A stretch of DNA of 64,000 nt from Campylobacter concisus (GTDB taxonomy: Bacteria > Campylobacterota > Campylobacteria > Campylobacterales > Campylobacteraceae), in NCBI RefSeq assembly GCF_003049705.1, contig NZ_PIRF01000004.1:1-64000 (forward strand), read 5' to 3'. The notes below the pieces were generated by a model that had not been told where the DNA came from, ran no database searches, and saw nothing but the letters and a program-made list of their open reading frames with translations. This document shows, one piece after another, positions 10,563 through 19,847 of this stretch. The translations under genes and the position numbers were made by a program. How positions within the stretch are numbered: the stretch's first letter is position 1; each line of letters begins with the position of its first letter.

Positions 10563-13500
10563 GTGAAAAGATCCATTTTAAATAAAAAATGTATTTTGAT
10601 AAGCGCGGCTTGTTGTACTCTTTTGTTTGCAAATTCACTAAATGCTAACGATCAAGAAAGTGGCAAATTTGGTGACATAAGTAGCTGGGAGAGCACTGAG
10701 TATAAAGCATACTGGGGACTAAAGCGTATCAATGCAGCTATCGCATATGCTCTTGGAGTGACGGGCAAAGGTGTGACGCTTGGTGTTATGGACTCTGGCA
10801 CATTACTTAGCCACCCTGAACTTAGTGACGGTAGGATAAGCGCACTAAAAATTTCTGGTAGCTACTACAAAGACGGACAAAAATATCCAGATACTGAGCA
10901 CGGCAACTCTCCTTTTTTAAAAAAGGGAAGCACTGATAAAAATAGAGCTGACTTTGGCGACTTTAAAAAAGGTGATAAATTTGAAGCTGATGGCAACTGG
11001 ATCGCTGGTGTAAACGACTCGCACGGCACGCACGTAGCTGGCACAATTGCTGGCTCAAGAGATGGTAAAGGGATGCATGGTGTAGCATTTGACTCAAAAC
11101 TTATAGTAGGAAATACTGGCGGAACCGATGGTATGACATATGGACCAAACCAAGACTACAACTTCTTTTTAGCATCTTATGAGGGGTTGGCCAAAGCTGG
11201 TGCAAGAGCTATAAATAATAGTTGGGGTTCAAACCGAAAATTTTATAAAGCTTATGAGGGAGCAACTGGATTTGATGGCGGCAATAGCTTAGATATAAAA
11301 GATCTTGACGCAGCCTATAAAAGCTACTATCCATTTGTCACAAATGGTAAAAATTTCTTAGATGCTGCTTATGAAGTCGCCAAAAAATACGGCATCATTC
11401 AAGTCTTCACTGCCGGAAATAGAAATGGCATGAAAGAGTCATACACAAGAGCAATGCTTCCATATTTTCGTCCAGATGCTGAAAAATACTGGATAAACGT
11501 TACTGGAATGACAGATGGCGATGCACAACATTTTAATACCGCAGGACACTCAAAATGGTGGAGTATCGCAGCACCTGGCAAAAGTATAAAATCAAGCACA
11601 GTTGATCCTAAAAATGGAAACGCTGGTTACGAGAGCTGGGATGGTACATCAATGGCAGCTCCACATGTCACTGGCGCACTTGGTCTTGTCATGCAAAGAT
11701 ACCCATATATGAGTAACTCTCAAGCAAGAGATGTTTTGCTAACTACCGCAAGACAAGTTAGGGACGAGTTTAAAAAGCCAGCCGATACAAGAAGAATTTC
11801 TGGTTTTACTGCGCCACTTGGCGTACCTGATGAGCGCTGGGGCTGGGGAGCACTTGATATGTCAAAGGCTATGTTTGGACCAGGACAGCTACTAGGCGTA
11901 TTTGATGTAAGTCTAGACACAGATGATCTTTACTCAAATAATATCAGTGATGTAGCTATAAAATACAGAAAGACTGAAGATGAGGCAGAGGCAAAAATTT
12001 GGGATAATCGCAAGGCTGAGCTTGAGAAAATGTCAAATTTAACAGCCGAGCAAAGGGCTGAACTTGATATGGGTAACGCTAGAGAAAAAGCGAGAGAACA
12101 AAGAGCTAGCGAGGGCTATGAAGGAACTCTTATTAAGAGAGGCCTAGGCACTCTAAAACTAGCAGGAACCAACTCATACACTGGCAATACTATAATAAAA
12201 AGCGGCAAGATCACAGCACTAAATCAATCACTAAAATCAAGCGAGGTAGTAGTCGAAAATGGTGGTGCACTTGAGATTGTTAAAGAGATGAGTGTTAGAG
12301 AAATTGATAGAAATAAATTTTCTCAAAAGCTATCTTTTAAAGATGTAACTAGAAAAAGTACAAATGACGCAGTAAAAGCTACTATAAAAACAGGTGGTAG
12401 TTATATTATCTCAAATAACGCAGCAAATTTAAATCTAAATTTTGAGAAGAACTCTATCATAGATATAAGCGAGCCAGATGTAGATGTCATGAAAAGACTA
12501 TATGATGATAGCTCAAAGGCAAAAACTTATGCCGTAACTGGAAATTTTAGTGGCTACAACGACACTATCTCAAAAAAATACGCATTTTTTGACCTTACTA
12601 GAAACTATAGCGACAACAAGCTAGAACTAACACTCAAAAAATCAAAAAATACAATAACAAGTATAGCAGCTAGCGACAACCAAAAAAGAGTAGCACAGCT
12701 CATTGAGAGCACAGCTAGCAGACCGGCACTCCTTGCTTCACCGTTTAGAAGTAGACCAGCAGTCATCACGAGCGATCTATACAGACACTTCATCTACGCT
12801 ACACCAAAAGAAGCAAGTGATACGCTAAAAACATTTGCAAATAATGCAAATTTAGCTCAACATAATGCATTTTTACTAGAAAATATCTTGCTCAAAAATG
12901 CGATCATCAACCACGAATTTGATCCATTCAGTGCAAAAGCAATCGATGCAAGTGGCATGAATTTTTGGTCAAACACCATGGCTAATGCTATGAAATTTGA
13001 TGATGTAAAGGCAAACTCATTCACTCAGCTTTTTGGATTTGACGGCAATGTAAATGATGCTTTCACGCTCGGTGGTGTACTTGGTGCTAGTAGTGAAAAA
13101 GTAAAAGAAGATGGCGATGATGCTTATAAAACAAAAGGCACAAGCATCGGCATCTACGGAAAAAGCCTGATCGCTAGCACAAAACTAGACCTCGGTCTCA
13201 TATACACAAATGCAAAACGAAAAACGCAAAATGGTGCTACGATTGTTAGCTTTTACTCAGACGAGCATGTAAAAAGCAAGGAAAAAGCACTTACTGCTTA
13301 CGCAAATTTGGCACTAACAGCATTTAATAGTGCGAATTTCTCACTAAATCCTTATGTGGGCGCAAGCTATCTACGTATGAAAACTGATAGCACTAGCCAA
13401 AATGTAGGAATTTTTAGAATGGACGTTGATGAAAAAACTAGAAATTTAAGTGTATTTAGCATAGGTCTAAACCCTAGTGTGCCATTTAGTCTTGGTAGTA

Positions 13501-13754
13501 CAAAGATGAAATTTGAAGCTGATCTAGCCTACAATAGACTAGTTGGCGATACAAGACCAAATATCGGCGTAAATATCGCAAATGCTGGATACTTGGAACT
13601 TGAAGGAAAAGAGGTACGCGATCTTGGCACAGCTAGCCTTGGTGTAAAAGCGAATGTTTATAAAAATATAAATTTAGGCCTATCTTACACAGGTGCTTTT
13701 GCTAAAGACGTGAAGTCAAACAGCGTAAATGCGAAATTTGAAATTTTGTTTTAA
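10563..13754 (+). CDS. Subtilisin-like (S8) serine protease autotransporter
   Basis: A 1063-residue type V secreted protease. The GTG start is set by AAAAGGA six bases upstream. A signal peptide (about residues 1-28) is followed by a peptidase S8 domain with the full catalytic triad: Asp77 in GVMDSGT, His154 in DSHGTHVAG and Ser363 in DGTSMAAPHV. Near 520-545 there is an autotransporter-associated beta-strand repeat (GLGTLKLAGTNSYTGNTII), then a passenger beta-helix region. The final about 270 residues form the outer-membrane barrel, ending in KFEILF with a terminal Phe as in classic autotransporters. Similar proteases cleave host or self surface proteins; the target is unknown. It is monocistronic, with its own 280-base leader and a hairpin terminator. 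Confidence 0.94.
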   Translation: MKRSILNKKCILISAACCTLLFANSLNANDQESGKFGDISSWESTEYKAYWGLKRINAAIAYALGVTGKGVTLGVMDSGTLLSHPELSDGRISALKISGSYYKDGQKYPDTEHGNSPFLKKGSTDKNRADFGDFKKGDKFEADGNWIAGVNDSHGTHVAGTIAGSRDGKGMHGVAFDSKLIVGNTGGTDGMTYGPNQDYNFFLASYEGLAKAGARAINNSWGSNRKFYKAYEGATGFDGGNSLDIKDLDAAYKSYYPFVTNGKNFLDAAYEVAKKYGIIQVFTAGNRNGMKESYTRAMLPYFRPDAEKYWINVTGMTDGDAQHFNTAGHSKWWSIAAPGKSIKSSTVDPKNGNAGYESWDGTSMAAPHVTGALGLVMQRYPYMSNSQARDVLLTTARQVRDEFKKPADTRRISGFTAPLGVPDERWGWGALDMSKAMFGPGQLLGVFDVSLDTDDLYSNNISDVAIKYRKTEDEAEAKIWDNRKAELEKMSNLTAEQRAELDMGNAREKAREQRASEGYEGTLIKRGLGTLKLAGTNSYTGNTIIKSGKITALNQSLKSSEVVVENGGALEIVKEMSVREIDRNKFSQKLSFKDVTRKSTNDAVKATIKTGGSYIISNNAANLNLNFEKNSIIDISEPDVDVMKRLYDDSSKAKTYAVTGNFSGYNDTISKKYAFFDLTRNYSDNKLELTLKKSKNTITSIAASDNQKRVAQLIESTASRPALLASPFRSRPAVITSDLYRHFIYATPKEASDTLKTFANNANLAQHNAFLLENILLKNAIINHEFDPFSAKAIDASGMNFWSNTMANAMKFDDVKANSFTQLFGFDGNVNDAFTLGGVLGASSEKVKEDGDDAYKTKGTSIGIYGKSLIASTKLDLGLIYTNAKRKTQNGATIVSFYSDEHVKSKEKALTAYANLALTAFNSANFSLNPYVGASYLRMKTDSTSQNVGIFRMDVDEKTRNLSVFSIGLNPSVPFSLGSTKMKFEADLAYNRLVGDTRPNIGVNIANAGYLELEGKEVRDLGTASLGVKANVYKNINLGLSYTGAFAKDVKSNSVNAKFEILF

Positions 13755-13767
13755 TTAGGTAAAATAT

Positions 13768-13793
13768 GCTCGCTACTTTAAATAGTAGCGAGC
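13768..13793. terminator. Bidirectional terminator between autotransporter and ilvA
   Basis: GCTCGCTACT pairs with AGTAGCGAGC across a six-base AT loop, between converging stop codons. T/A runs on both sides make it usable in either direction. Confidence 0.85.
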
Positions 13794-13800
13794 CATTAAA

Positions 13801-15012
13801 TTAAAATAGTTGAGTGAAAGAAAAACCGTTTTTAGTAAGCACTTCTTTGATCTTTTCTTGATGCTCAAGACCCTTTGTCTCAAGCGTGATCGTAATACTT
13901 GCATCGCCATAGTCAAGCCTTGTTGAGAAGCGATCGTAGTCGATCTTGACGATGTTTGCGTTTGCTGATTTTAAGCTATCTGTTAGGCTCATGAGCGCTC
14001 CTGGCTTATCCACAAGTGTTATTTGTAGTGTCATCTTGCGGTGAGACTTGATAAGACCCTTTTCGATGATGATAGAAAGCACCTGTACGTCGATATTTCC
14101 GCCACTTAGTACCACGCCTATCTTCGCACCTTTTTTAAATTTGATCTTATCATGCATAAGTGCTGCCACGCCAGCTGCGCCAGCTCCTTCTACAACGATC
14201 TTTTGAGTCTCTAGCAAAAACAAAATCGCAGTTGCGATCTCCTCATCATCAACTTGCACAAACTCATCAACGCACTCAATAATATTTGCTAATGTGATCT
14301 CGCTCGCATCACGCACAGCGATGCCATCAGCTATGGTGCGGACTGATTTTGAGTTTATGCTCTTTTTAGCACCGTAGCTATTAAACATCGCTGGAGCGCC
14401 TTTTGCACCGACACAGATTACTTTTGTCTTTGGATTGACCTGCTTTATACAACTAGCCACACCACTAGCTAATCCGCCTCCACCAACTGGGACGATGACT
14501 ATATCAAGGTCGCTTATCTCATCAAGCATCTCAAGCCCCACAGTGCCTTGTCCTGCCATGACATACTCGTCGTTAAATGGGTGAACAAAGGTCATACCCT
14601 TATCTTTAGCGTAATTAACCGCAAAAGCGTACGCCTCATCGAAATTATCACCTTTTAAAATAACCTCTGCGCCAAGGTCTTTCGTACCAGCAACCTTTAG
14701 AAGCGGGGTTGATTCTGGCATGATGATACAAGCGTGTACGCCAAATTCTTTCGCGCTTATCGCTACGCCTTGAGCGTGGTTGCCAGCACTTGCAGCCACG
14801 ACACCACGCTTTCTCTCCTCATCACTTAGGCTAGCTATTTTATTGTAAGCGCCTCTTATTTTATAAGCTCCGGTTCGTTGTAAATTTTCCTCTTTTAGAT
14901 AGATGCTTGCACCCAAATTTTTACTAAGTTTCGCACTCAGAGCAAATGGAGTTTTATTTACAAAATGACCGATCGTGATCTTTGCTTGGATGATTTTATT
15001 TAGTGAAACCAT
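13801..15012 (-). CDS. ilvA: Threonine ammonia-lyase
   Basis: A PLP enzyme of 403 residues converting threonine to 2-oxobutanoate and ammonia. The N-terminal catalytic domain has the PLP-lysine region TGAYKIRGAYNK (Lys51), the SAGNHAQGVA substrate loop and the glycine loop VPVGGGGLASG. The C-terminus (about 325-400) is a single ACT domain (ITLVDKPGALMSLTDSLK). That length and single ACT domain fit the short IlvA/TdcB type rather than the two-ACT biosynthetic enzyme. Whether it serves isoleucine synthesis or threonine catabolism cannot be decided here. It is the last gene of a leftward run after trmA. Confidence 0.93.
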   Translation of the reverse strand: MVSLNKIIQAKITIGHFVNKTPFALSAKLSKNLGASIYLKEENLQRTGAYKIRGAYNKIASLSDEERKRGVVAASAGNHAQGVAISAKEFGVHACIIMPESTPLLKVAGTKDLGAEVILKGDNFDEAYAFAVNYAKDKGMTFVHPFNDEYVMAGQGTVGLEMLDEISDLDIVIVPVGGGGLASGVASCIKQVNPKTKVICVGAKGAPAMFNSYGAKKSINSKSVRTIADGIAVRDASEITLANIIECVDEFVQVDDEEIATAILFLLETQKIVVEGAGAAGVAALMHDKIKFKKGAKIGVVLSGGNIDVQVLSIIIEKGLIKSHRKMTLQITLVDKPGALMSLTDSLKSANANIVKIDYDRFSTRLDYGDASITITLETKGLEHQEKIKEVLTKNGFSFTQLF

Positions 15013-15034
15013 TTTTTATTTTTCCTTTTTTAAA

Positions 15035-16138
15035 TTATTCTTTTGCCCTTAGTAGCACGCCACACTCGATGTGATGAGTGTTTGCAAACTGATCAAAAAT
15101 GGCAAATTTTATCACTTTATGGCTTTTACAAAGCTCTTTTAAATTTTCTTTTAGAGTCTCTGGATTGCACGATATATAGATGATATTTTTAAAATTTTTG
15201 ATGAAATTTATGACACTTTCGCTTAGTCCTGCACGGGGCGGATCAACAAGGACGTGAGAGAAGTTAAAATCGCTTAAATTTATATCCTTTAGTCTATTAA
15301 ATTCCCTAACGCCAGCAAATGCGCTCATAAGCTCATCAGCATCCATTCGTAAAAATTTGATGTTTTTAGCCTTATTTAGCTCGCAGTTTTTAAGGGCATT
15401 TGCGATCGAGCTCTTTGAAATTTCAGTGGCAAGTACATTATTAAATTTAAACGAAAGCGGAATAGTAAAATTTCCATGTCCGCAGTAAAGCTCCAGTAGG
15501 TCAGCGCCACCTTGCACGCACTCTTTTGCCCAAGCTATCATCTTTTCATTTACGGCTCTATTTGGCTGGATAAAGGCATTCTCAGATAGGCTAAATTTAT
15601 AAATTTGCTCTCCAATATTTAGCTCATCGATCAAATTTAGCTCACCACTTAGTAGCTTTTGCCCACGCGATCTAGCAAGTATGGTGACGTCAAGCTTACT
15701 AGCTAGAATTTTCATAGCCGCCTCGAACTCGCCATCAAGCCTTTTATGGTAAAGAAGTGTGACCAAAATACCGCTTTTACAAGAGATAAATTCCACTCCA
15801 AAAAGCTTTGCGCGTAGTATTTCGCTCTCTTGTAAGTTATAAAGCAAGCTTGGCATAAGCTCTGAAATTTGCTCGCAGACCTTTGGGCAATCATCTATAA
15901 AGACCTTTTTGCCCTTTTCGCTTGCATACATCGTATAGCAAAGCTTGCTGCCTTCATGCCAGATGCCAAACTCAGCTCTTGTGCGGTAATGTTTTGGTGT
16001 TGAGCTAAAAACATCAAACTCACCATCATAAAACTCTGAAAAATTTTGTTTTACAAGGTCAGTTTTAAATAAAATTTGCTCATCATAAGGGGCAAAAAGA
16101 GTGCAAGAGCCGCACTCTTTTAAATAATTGCAATCCAA
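15035..16138 (-). CDS. trmA: tRNA (uracil-5-)-methyltransferase TrmA
   Basis: SAM-dependent methyltransferase of 367 residues forming ribothymidine at position 54 of the tRNA T-loop. The N-terminus MDCNYLKECGSC is typical of TrmA. The Rossmann SAM site is LLELYCGHGNFTIPL, the catalytic region is VLVDPPRAGLS, and the nucleophilic cysteine lies in IYISCNPETL. The length matches the family (about 366). It starts two bases after the NhaC gene stops, so it is probably translated as part of the same message. Confidence 0.95.
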   Translation of the reverse strand: MDCNYLKECGSCTLFAPYDEQILFKTDLVKQNFSEFYDGEFDVFSSTPKHYRTRAEFGIWHEGSKLCYTMYASEKGKKVFIDDCPKVCEQISELMPSLLYNLQESEILRAKLFGVEFISCKSGILVTLLYHKRLDGEFEAAMKILASKLDVTILARSRGQKLLSGELNLIDELNIGEQIYKFSLSENAFIQPNRAVNEKMIAWAKECVQGGADLLELYCGHGNFTIPLSFKFNNVLATEISKSSIANALKNCELNKAKNIKFLRMDADELMSAFAGVREFNRLKDINLSDFNFSHVLVDPPRAGLSESVINFIKNFKNIIYISCNPETLKENLKELCKSHKVIKFAIFDQFANTHHIECGVLLRAKE

Positions 16139-16140
16139 AT

Positions 16141-17835
16141 TTATGCTTCTACTTTCTTTCCAACAAATCTAACTAGTGCCCAAATCGCTAAAAATCCGCA
16201 AGGAAGTGCGATCCAAACGCTAAGACCAAGTGCAACTGGCAAGTAGCCAACTAGCACACAAACCGCACAAACACTAAGTGCATATACCATTTGAGTTGAG
16301 ACGTGATCGATATGGTTACATCCTGCGCCCATTGATGAAAGGATCGTAGTATCCGAGATCGGTGAGCAGTGATCACCAAAGATCGCACCTGTAAGTACGC
16401 CTGAGATATTTACGATCATATAAGCGTGCATCGCATCGCCCTCTAGGCCGTAGTTTTTGCCGACAGCATAAGCTAGTGGGATAGCTAGAGGCATTAAAAT
16501 CCCCATTGTGCCATAGCTTGTTCCAGTCGAGAAGCTAATAAACGAACCAAGGATAAAAACAGCAACTGGCAGGATAAATTTAGGCGTTGAAGAGCTTAAT
16601 AGATCAACCAAATATCTTGATGTGCCAAGCTCTTTGATAACAGCACTAAGGCTCCACGCAAGAAGCAAAATGACAACCGTAATTATCATAGTCTTCCAGC
16701 CTTTTACCCATGTGCTGATAGCCTCTTTTACGTCAAAAATTTTACGCCAAACACCCATTGTGATAGCTACGATACTAGCAAGTAGTGCTGCTTGAAATAG
16801 CGATGTAGCCGAGTCAGCTGCGCCAAAGGTATCTTTAAATGTAGAAAATGAAAGCGGATTAGCAAGTGCATTTTTAAGAGCATCACCCTCAAGTGCAGCA
16901 AGACCACTAAAGTAAAAACTAGTAAATGCGCCAATGACCAGCACAAGAAGTGGCACAACAGCATTTGCAGCGCTTAATTTTACGCCCTCTTTTGGCTCAA
17001 GTGTTTTATCTTCAAGATCTTGGATTTGAGTTTTACCTGAGTGAAGCTCACCTCTTCTAGCGCGTCTTTCAGCTAATAGCATTGGGCCGTATTCACGTTG
17101 CATCAAGGCGGTACAAACTATGAAAAATAGTATAAAAAGGTTATAAAATCTATATGGAATTGTCTCGATAAATATAGAATAAGCGTTAATACCAGTCTCT
17201 CCAACTAGCTCATAGCCCTTTTCAATGAGTGAAACCTCAAGGCCAACCCATGTCGAGATGATAGCTATGCCAGCGATCGGTGCCGCAGTAGCATCTATGA
17301 TAAAAGCTAGTTTTTCGCGGCTTATTTTAAATTTATCACTTATTGGTCTCATAATTGGACCTACAATTAGAGCATTTGCATAGTCATCAAAAAACACAAA
17401 AATTCCCATCAGCCATGTTGAAATTTGAGCTGAAATGCCGCTTTTTGCCTTTTTACTAAGCCAAAGAGCAACCGCCTTTGTGCCACCCATCTTTGTGATG
17501 AGTGCGACCACGCCGCCGATACAAAGCACTTGAAGTAAGATGCCTGAGTCGGTCTTGTCAGCCATTGATTCAACGACTCTTGAAACGATACCTGTAAAGC
17601 CTTTTACGATACCCATAAAGATGTTTTCATTGATGATATTTATGAGAAACGTTCCACTAAAAACACCTATAAATAGCGACAATATAACGTCTTTTGTGAT
17701 AAAAGCAAGTGCTATTGCCACAACAGGTGGTATAAGCGTAAATACGCCATAAATTTCAGCGTTTCTCTTTGCCACTTCTGGATCGACACCAAAAAGCGCA
17801 ACGCTAAAAAAAAGTAATAATAAAATTTGTCTCAC
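16141..17835 (-). CDS. NhaC-family sodium/proton antiporter
   Basis: An integral membrane protein of 564 residues with about 12 hydrophobic segments. Conserved stretches include IFVFFDDYANALIVGPIMRPISD, DATAAPIAGIAIISTW and TGAIFGDHCSPISDTTILSSMGAGCNHIDHV, which are hallmarks of the NhaC/YuiF antiporter group. A signal-like N-terminus (MRQILLLLFFSVALFG) is present. The expected role is sodium extrusion and pH control, although some homologues exchange organic acids or amino acids. It sits within the leftward unit ank-SDR-nhaC-trmA-ilvA, with gaps of only 2-23 bases. Confidence 0.88.
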   Translation of the reverse strand: MRQILLLLFFSVALFGVDPEVAKRNAEIYGVFTLIPPVVAIALAFITKDVILSLFIGVFSGTFLINIINENIFMGIVKGFTGIVSRVVESMADKTDSGILLQVLCIGGVVALITKMGGTKAVALWLSKKAKSGISAQISTWLMGIFVFFDDYANALIVGPIMRPISDKFKISREKLAFIIDATAAPIAGIAIISTWVGLEVSLIEKGYELVGETGINAYSIFIETIPYRFYNLFILFFIVCTALMQREYGPMLLAERRARRGELHSGKTQIQDLEDKTLEPKEGVKLSAANAVVPLLVLVIGAFTSFYFSGLAALEGDALKNALANPLSFSTFKDTFGAADSATSLFQAALLASIVAITMGVWRKIFDVKEAISTWVKGWKTMIITVVILLLAWSLSAVIKELGTSRYLVDLLSSSTPKFILPVAVFILGSFISFSTGTSYGTMGILMPLAIPLAYAVGKNYGLEGDAMHAYMIVNISGVLTGAIFGDHCSPISDTTILSSMGAGCNHIDHVSTQMVYALSVCAVCVLVGYLPVALGLSVWIALPCGFLAIWALVRFVGKKVEA

Positions 17836-17844
17836 AAGAACTCC

Positions 17845-18591
17845 TTAAAATTTTTCTATCGCAAGCCCAGCCCAAGTCTGCGTATTTGCCATGACTTCGA
17901 CCCTATTTATGTTGACACTTCCAGGCATATTTAGACAATTTACCAAAATCGTCGCGATATCCTCAGATGTGATGAAATTTGTATTTTCATAAAGACTATC
18001 CGCCTTTGCCTTATCTCCCCTAAATCTAACCTCGCTAAATTCAGTCTTGCAAAGTCCTGGCTCGATGTTTGTCACCCTGATATTTGTGCCGACTAGATCG
18101 TTTCTTAAATTTAAACTAAACTGCTTTACAAAGGCCTTTGTAGCACCATAAACGTTACTTCCAGGATATGGCCATGAGCCAGCAGTAGAACCCAGGTTAA
18201 ATATATAGCCCTTTTCTTGCTTATAAAGTAGTGGCAAAACCGCCTTTGTCGAGTAGATAAGACCCTTGACGTTGGTGTCTATCATCGCCTCAAAGTCCTC
18301 CACCTTCGCATCTATCGTCTTTTCAAGTCCAAGCGCCATACCAGCGTTATTTACAAGCACTTCGATGTCTTTAAAATTTTCAGGCAAGCTATCAACCGCT
18401 TTAAAAACAGCCTCTTTATCGCGTATGTCAGCTACGATGATATGCGTATCGCCAAGCTCTGCTGCAAGCTTTTTTAGCCTATCTTCTCGCCTTGCAAGAG
18501 CGACTATCTTGTAGCCCTCTTTTGAGAGTCTTCTGGCGATCGCCTCGCCAAATCCAGATGTTGCACCAGTTACAAAAGCTGTCTTTTTCAT
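17845..18591 (-). CDS. Short-chain dehydrogenase/reductase, YdfG-like
   Basis: A 248-residue NAD(P)-dependent oxidoreductase. The cofactor motif TGATSGFGEAIARR is at 8-21, the structural NNAGMA at about 86-91, and the catalytic YGATKAFVK carries the Tyr and Lys. Residues ARREDR after the second strand suggest NADPH. Overall layout and ending resemble YdfG (3-hydroxy acid / malonic semialdehyde dehydrogenase), but the substrate is not proven. It lies eight bases from the ankyrin gene and nine from nhaC. Confidence 0.9.
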   Translation of the reverse strand: MKKTAFVTGATSGFGEAIARRLSKEGYKIVALARREDRLKKLAAELGDTHIIVADIRDKEAVFKAVDSLPENFKDIEVLVNNAGMALGLEKTIDAKVEDFEAMIDTNVKGLIYSTKAVLPLLYKQEKGYIFNLGSTAGSWPYPGSNVYGATKAFVKQFSLNLRNDLVGTNIRVTNIEPGLCKTEFSEVRFRGDKAKADSLYENTNFITSEDIATILVNCLNMPGSVNINRVEVMANTQTWAGLAIEKF

Positions 18592-18599
18592 GATTTTTC

Positions 18600-19814
18600 C
18601 TAATTGAAATTTGGTTTTAAACCCAAATTTTCTAAAAATTTGATCGTCTTTTCGTTTTGTTCTTTCATGGCATAGTCAAGCGCATTAAACCCAGCATCAT
18701 CAGTGGCATTAATATCAGCACCATTATCCATCAAAAGCTTTAAAATTTCTGGCGTTGCATGAGCTGCTGCATGCATAAAAACGCTTCTATTTGTGTGTTC
18801 TAGACCACAAGTATCTTCAACCTGCGCCATACCCAAATTTATCATATTCATCTTGGCATTTTCATCTATGTAGCTATCGTTGGCATTGGCACCATTTTTT
18901 AGCAAAAGCTCACAAAGTGGCTTATCGCTAAACTGCACAGCATAAAAAAGTACACTTTTTCCAAAGAAATTTTTGTGATTTACATCGGCTTTATTTGCAA
19001 GTAAAATTTTTACATTTTCTATATTTTTTAAAGCAAAAAATAACGGTGTCTCATCACCCAAATTCACATCGGCCCCACGCCTTATGATCTCTTTTATCAT
19101 GTCGCTACTTTTTTCGTTTAAAAGTGCGATATTAAGCAAATTTGTAAGCTCAGCAGTACTAAAATTTTTCGAGTAGAGCAAATTTGCCAGCTCATCGGAA
19201 TTTATCCTTTGTGCCATCATGTTTTGCTCAGGTGTTAAAATTTTAGCTTTATTTACATTTTTACCAACGCTAAAGCTTAAAAACTCATTTATCACGCTAG
19301 TAGCGTAGTAAGCGGCACTTGCACTATCAACGCCTAAAGTCTCATAAAATTTAACTAGCGGAGTTTGTGCGTTTTTATAAGCTTCGCTGAATTTTTTATA
19401 TTTTAAAAAGTTAAACAAGCTCTCGTTTGCCCAGTACCTAAAATACTCCATTTGAGCATCTTTTTGGGCTTCAGCAGCCTCTGGCTTTGCAAGCTCTTTT
19501 TGATAAAGCTCAGGTGCAAACGAGGCTTTTAGCAAGTTCCATCTAAATTTATTTAAATTTTCTCTATAAACGCCCTCGCCAACGCAGCTTTGAGACTCGC
19601 TCCTAACTGCCACGCTCGCGTCAAAAAGCTCTTTTACCTCTTTTAAATTTAGAAGCGAGCCATCACAAAAAAATAGCCCCTCATTCGCATAAGCAAGCTC
19701 TTTTGGAGTAGTTTTAAAGCTCTCTTTTTTAGCCAAATCGCCGCACTCTAGTGCATGCAAATTTGCAAAAAGGCAAACGCTAAAAAAGAAGGAAAAAACT
19801 ATCTTTCTCATCAA
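18600..19814 (-). CDS. Exported ankyrin-repeat protein
   Basis: A 404-residue protein with a Sec signal peptide (MMRKIVFSFFFSVCLFANLHA), so periplasmic. Residues about 30-200 are helical and of no recognised family, with cysteines in LECGD, FFCDG and SQSCVG. The second half carries ankyrin units: ETPLFFALKN...LLANKADVNH, KSVLFYAVQFS...LLKNGANAND, RSVFMHAAAHATPEILKLLMDNGADINATD and FNALDYAMKEQN. Such proteins bind other proteins; a target is not evident. It is 33 bases downstream of acnB on the same strand. Confidence 0.88.
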   Translation of the reverse strand: MMRKIVFSFFFSVCLFANLHALECGDLAKKESFKTTPKELAYANEGLFFCDGSLLNLKEVKELFDASVAVRSESQSCVGEGVYRENLNKFRWNLLKASFAPELYQKELAKPEAAEAQKDAQMEYFRYWANESLFNFLKYKKFSEAYKNAQTPLVKFYETLGVDSASAAYYATSVINEFLSFSVGKNVNKAKILTPEQNMMAQRINSDELANLLYSKNFSTAELTNLLNIALLNEKSSDMIKEIIRRGADVNLGDETPLFFALKNIENVKILLANKADVNHKNFFGKSVLFYAVQFSDKPLCELLLKNGANANDSYIDENAKMNMINLGMAQVEDTCGLEHTNRSVFMHAAAHATPEILKLLMDNGADINATDDAGFNALDYAMKEQNEKTIKFLENLGLKPNFN

Positions 19815-19847
19815 AGCTCCTTAAAATTTCGCGACATTGTAACAAAT

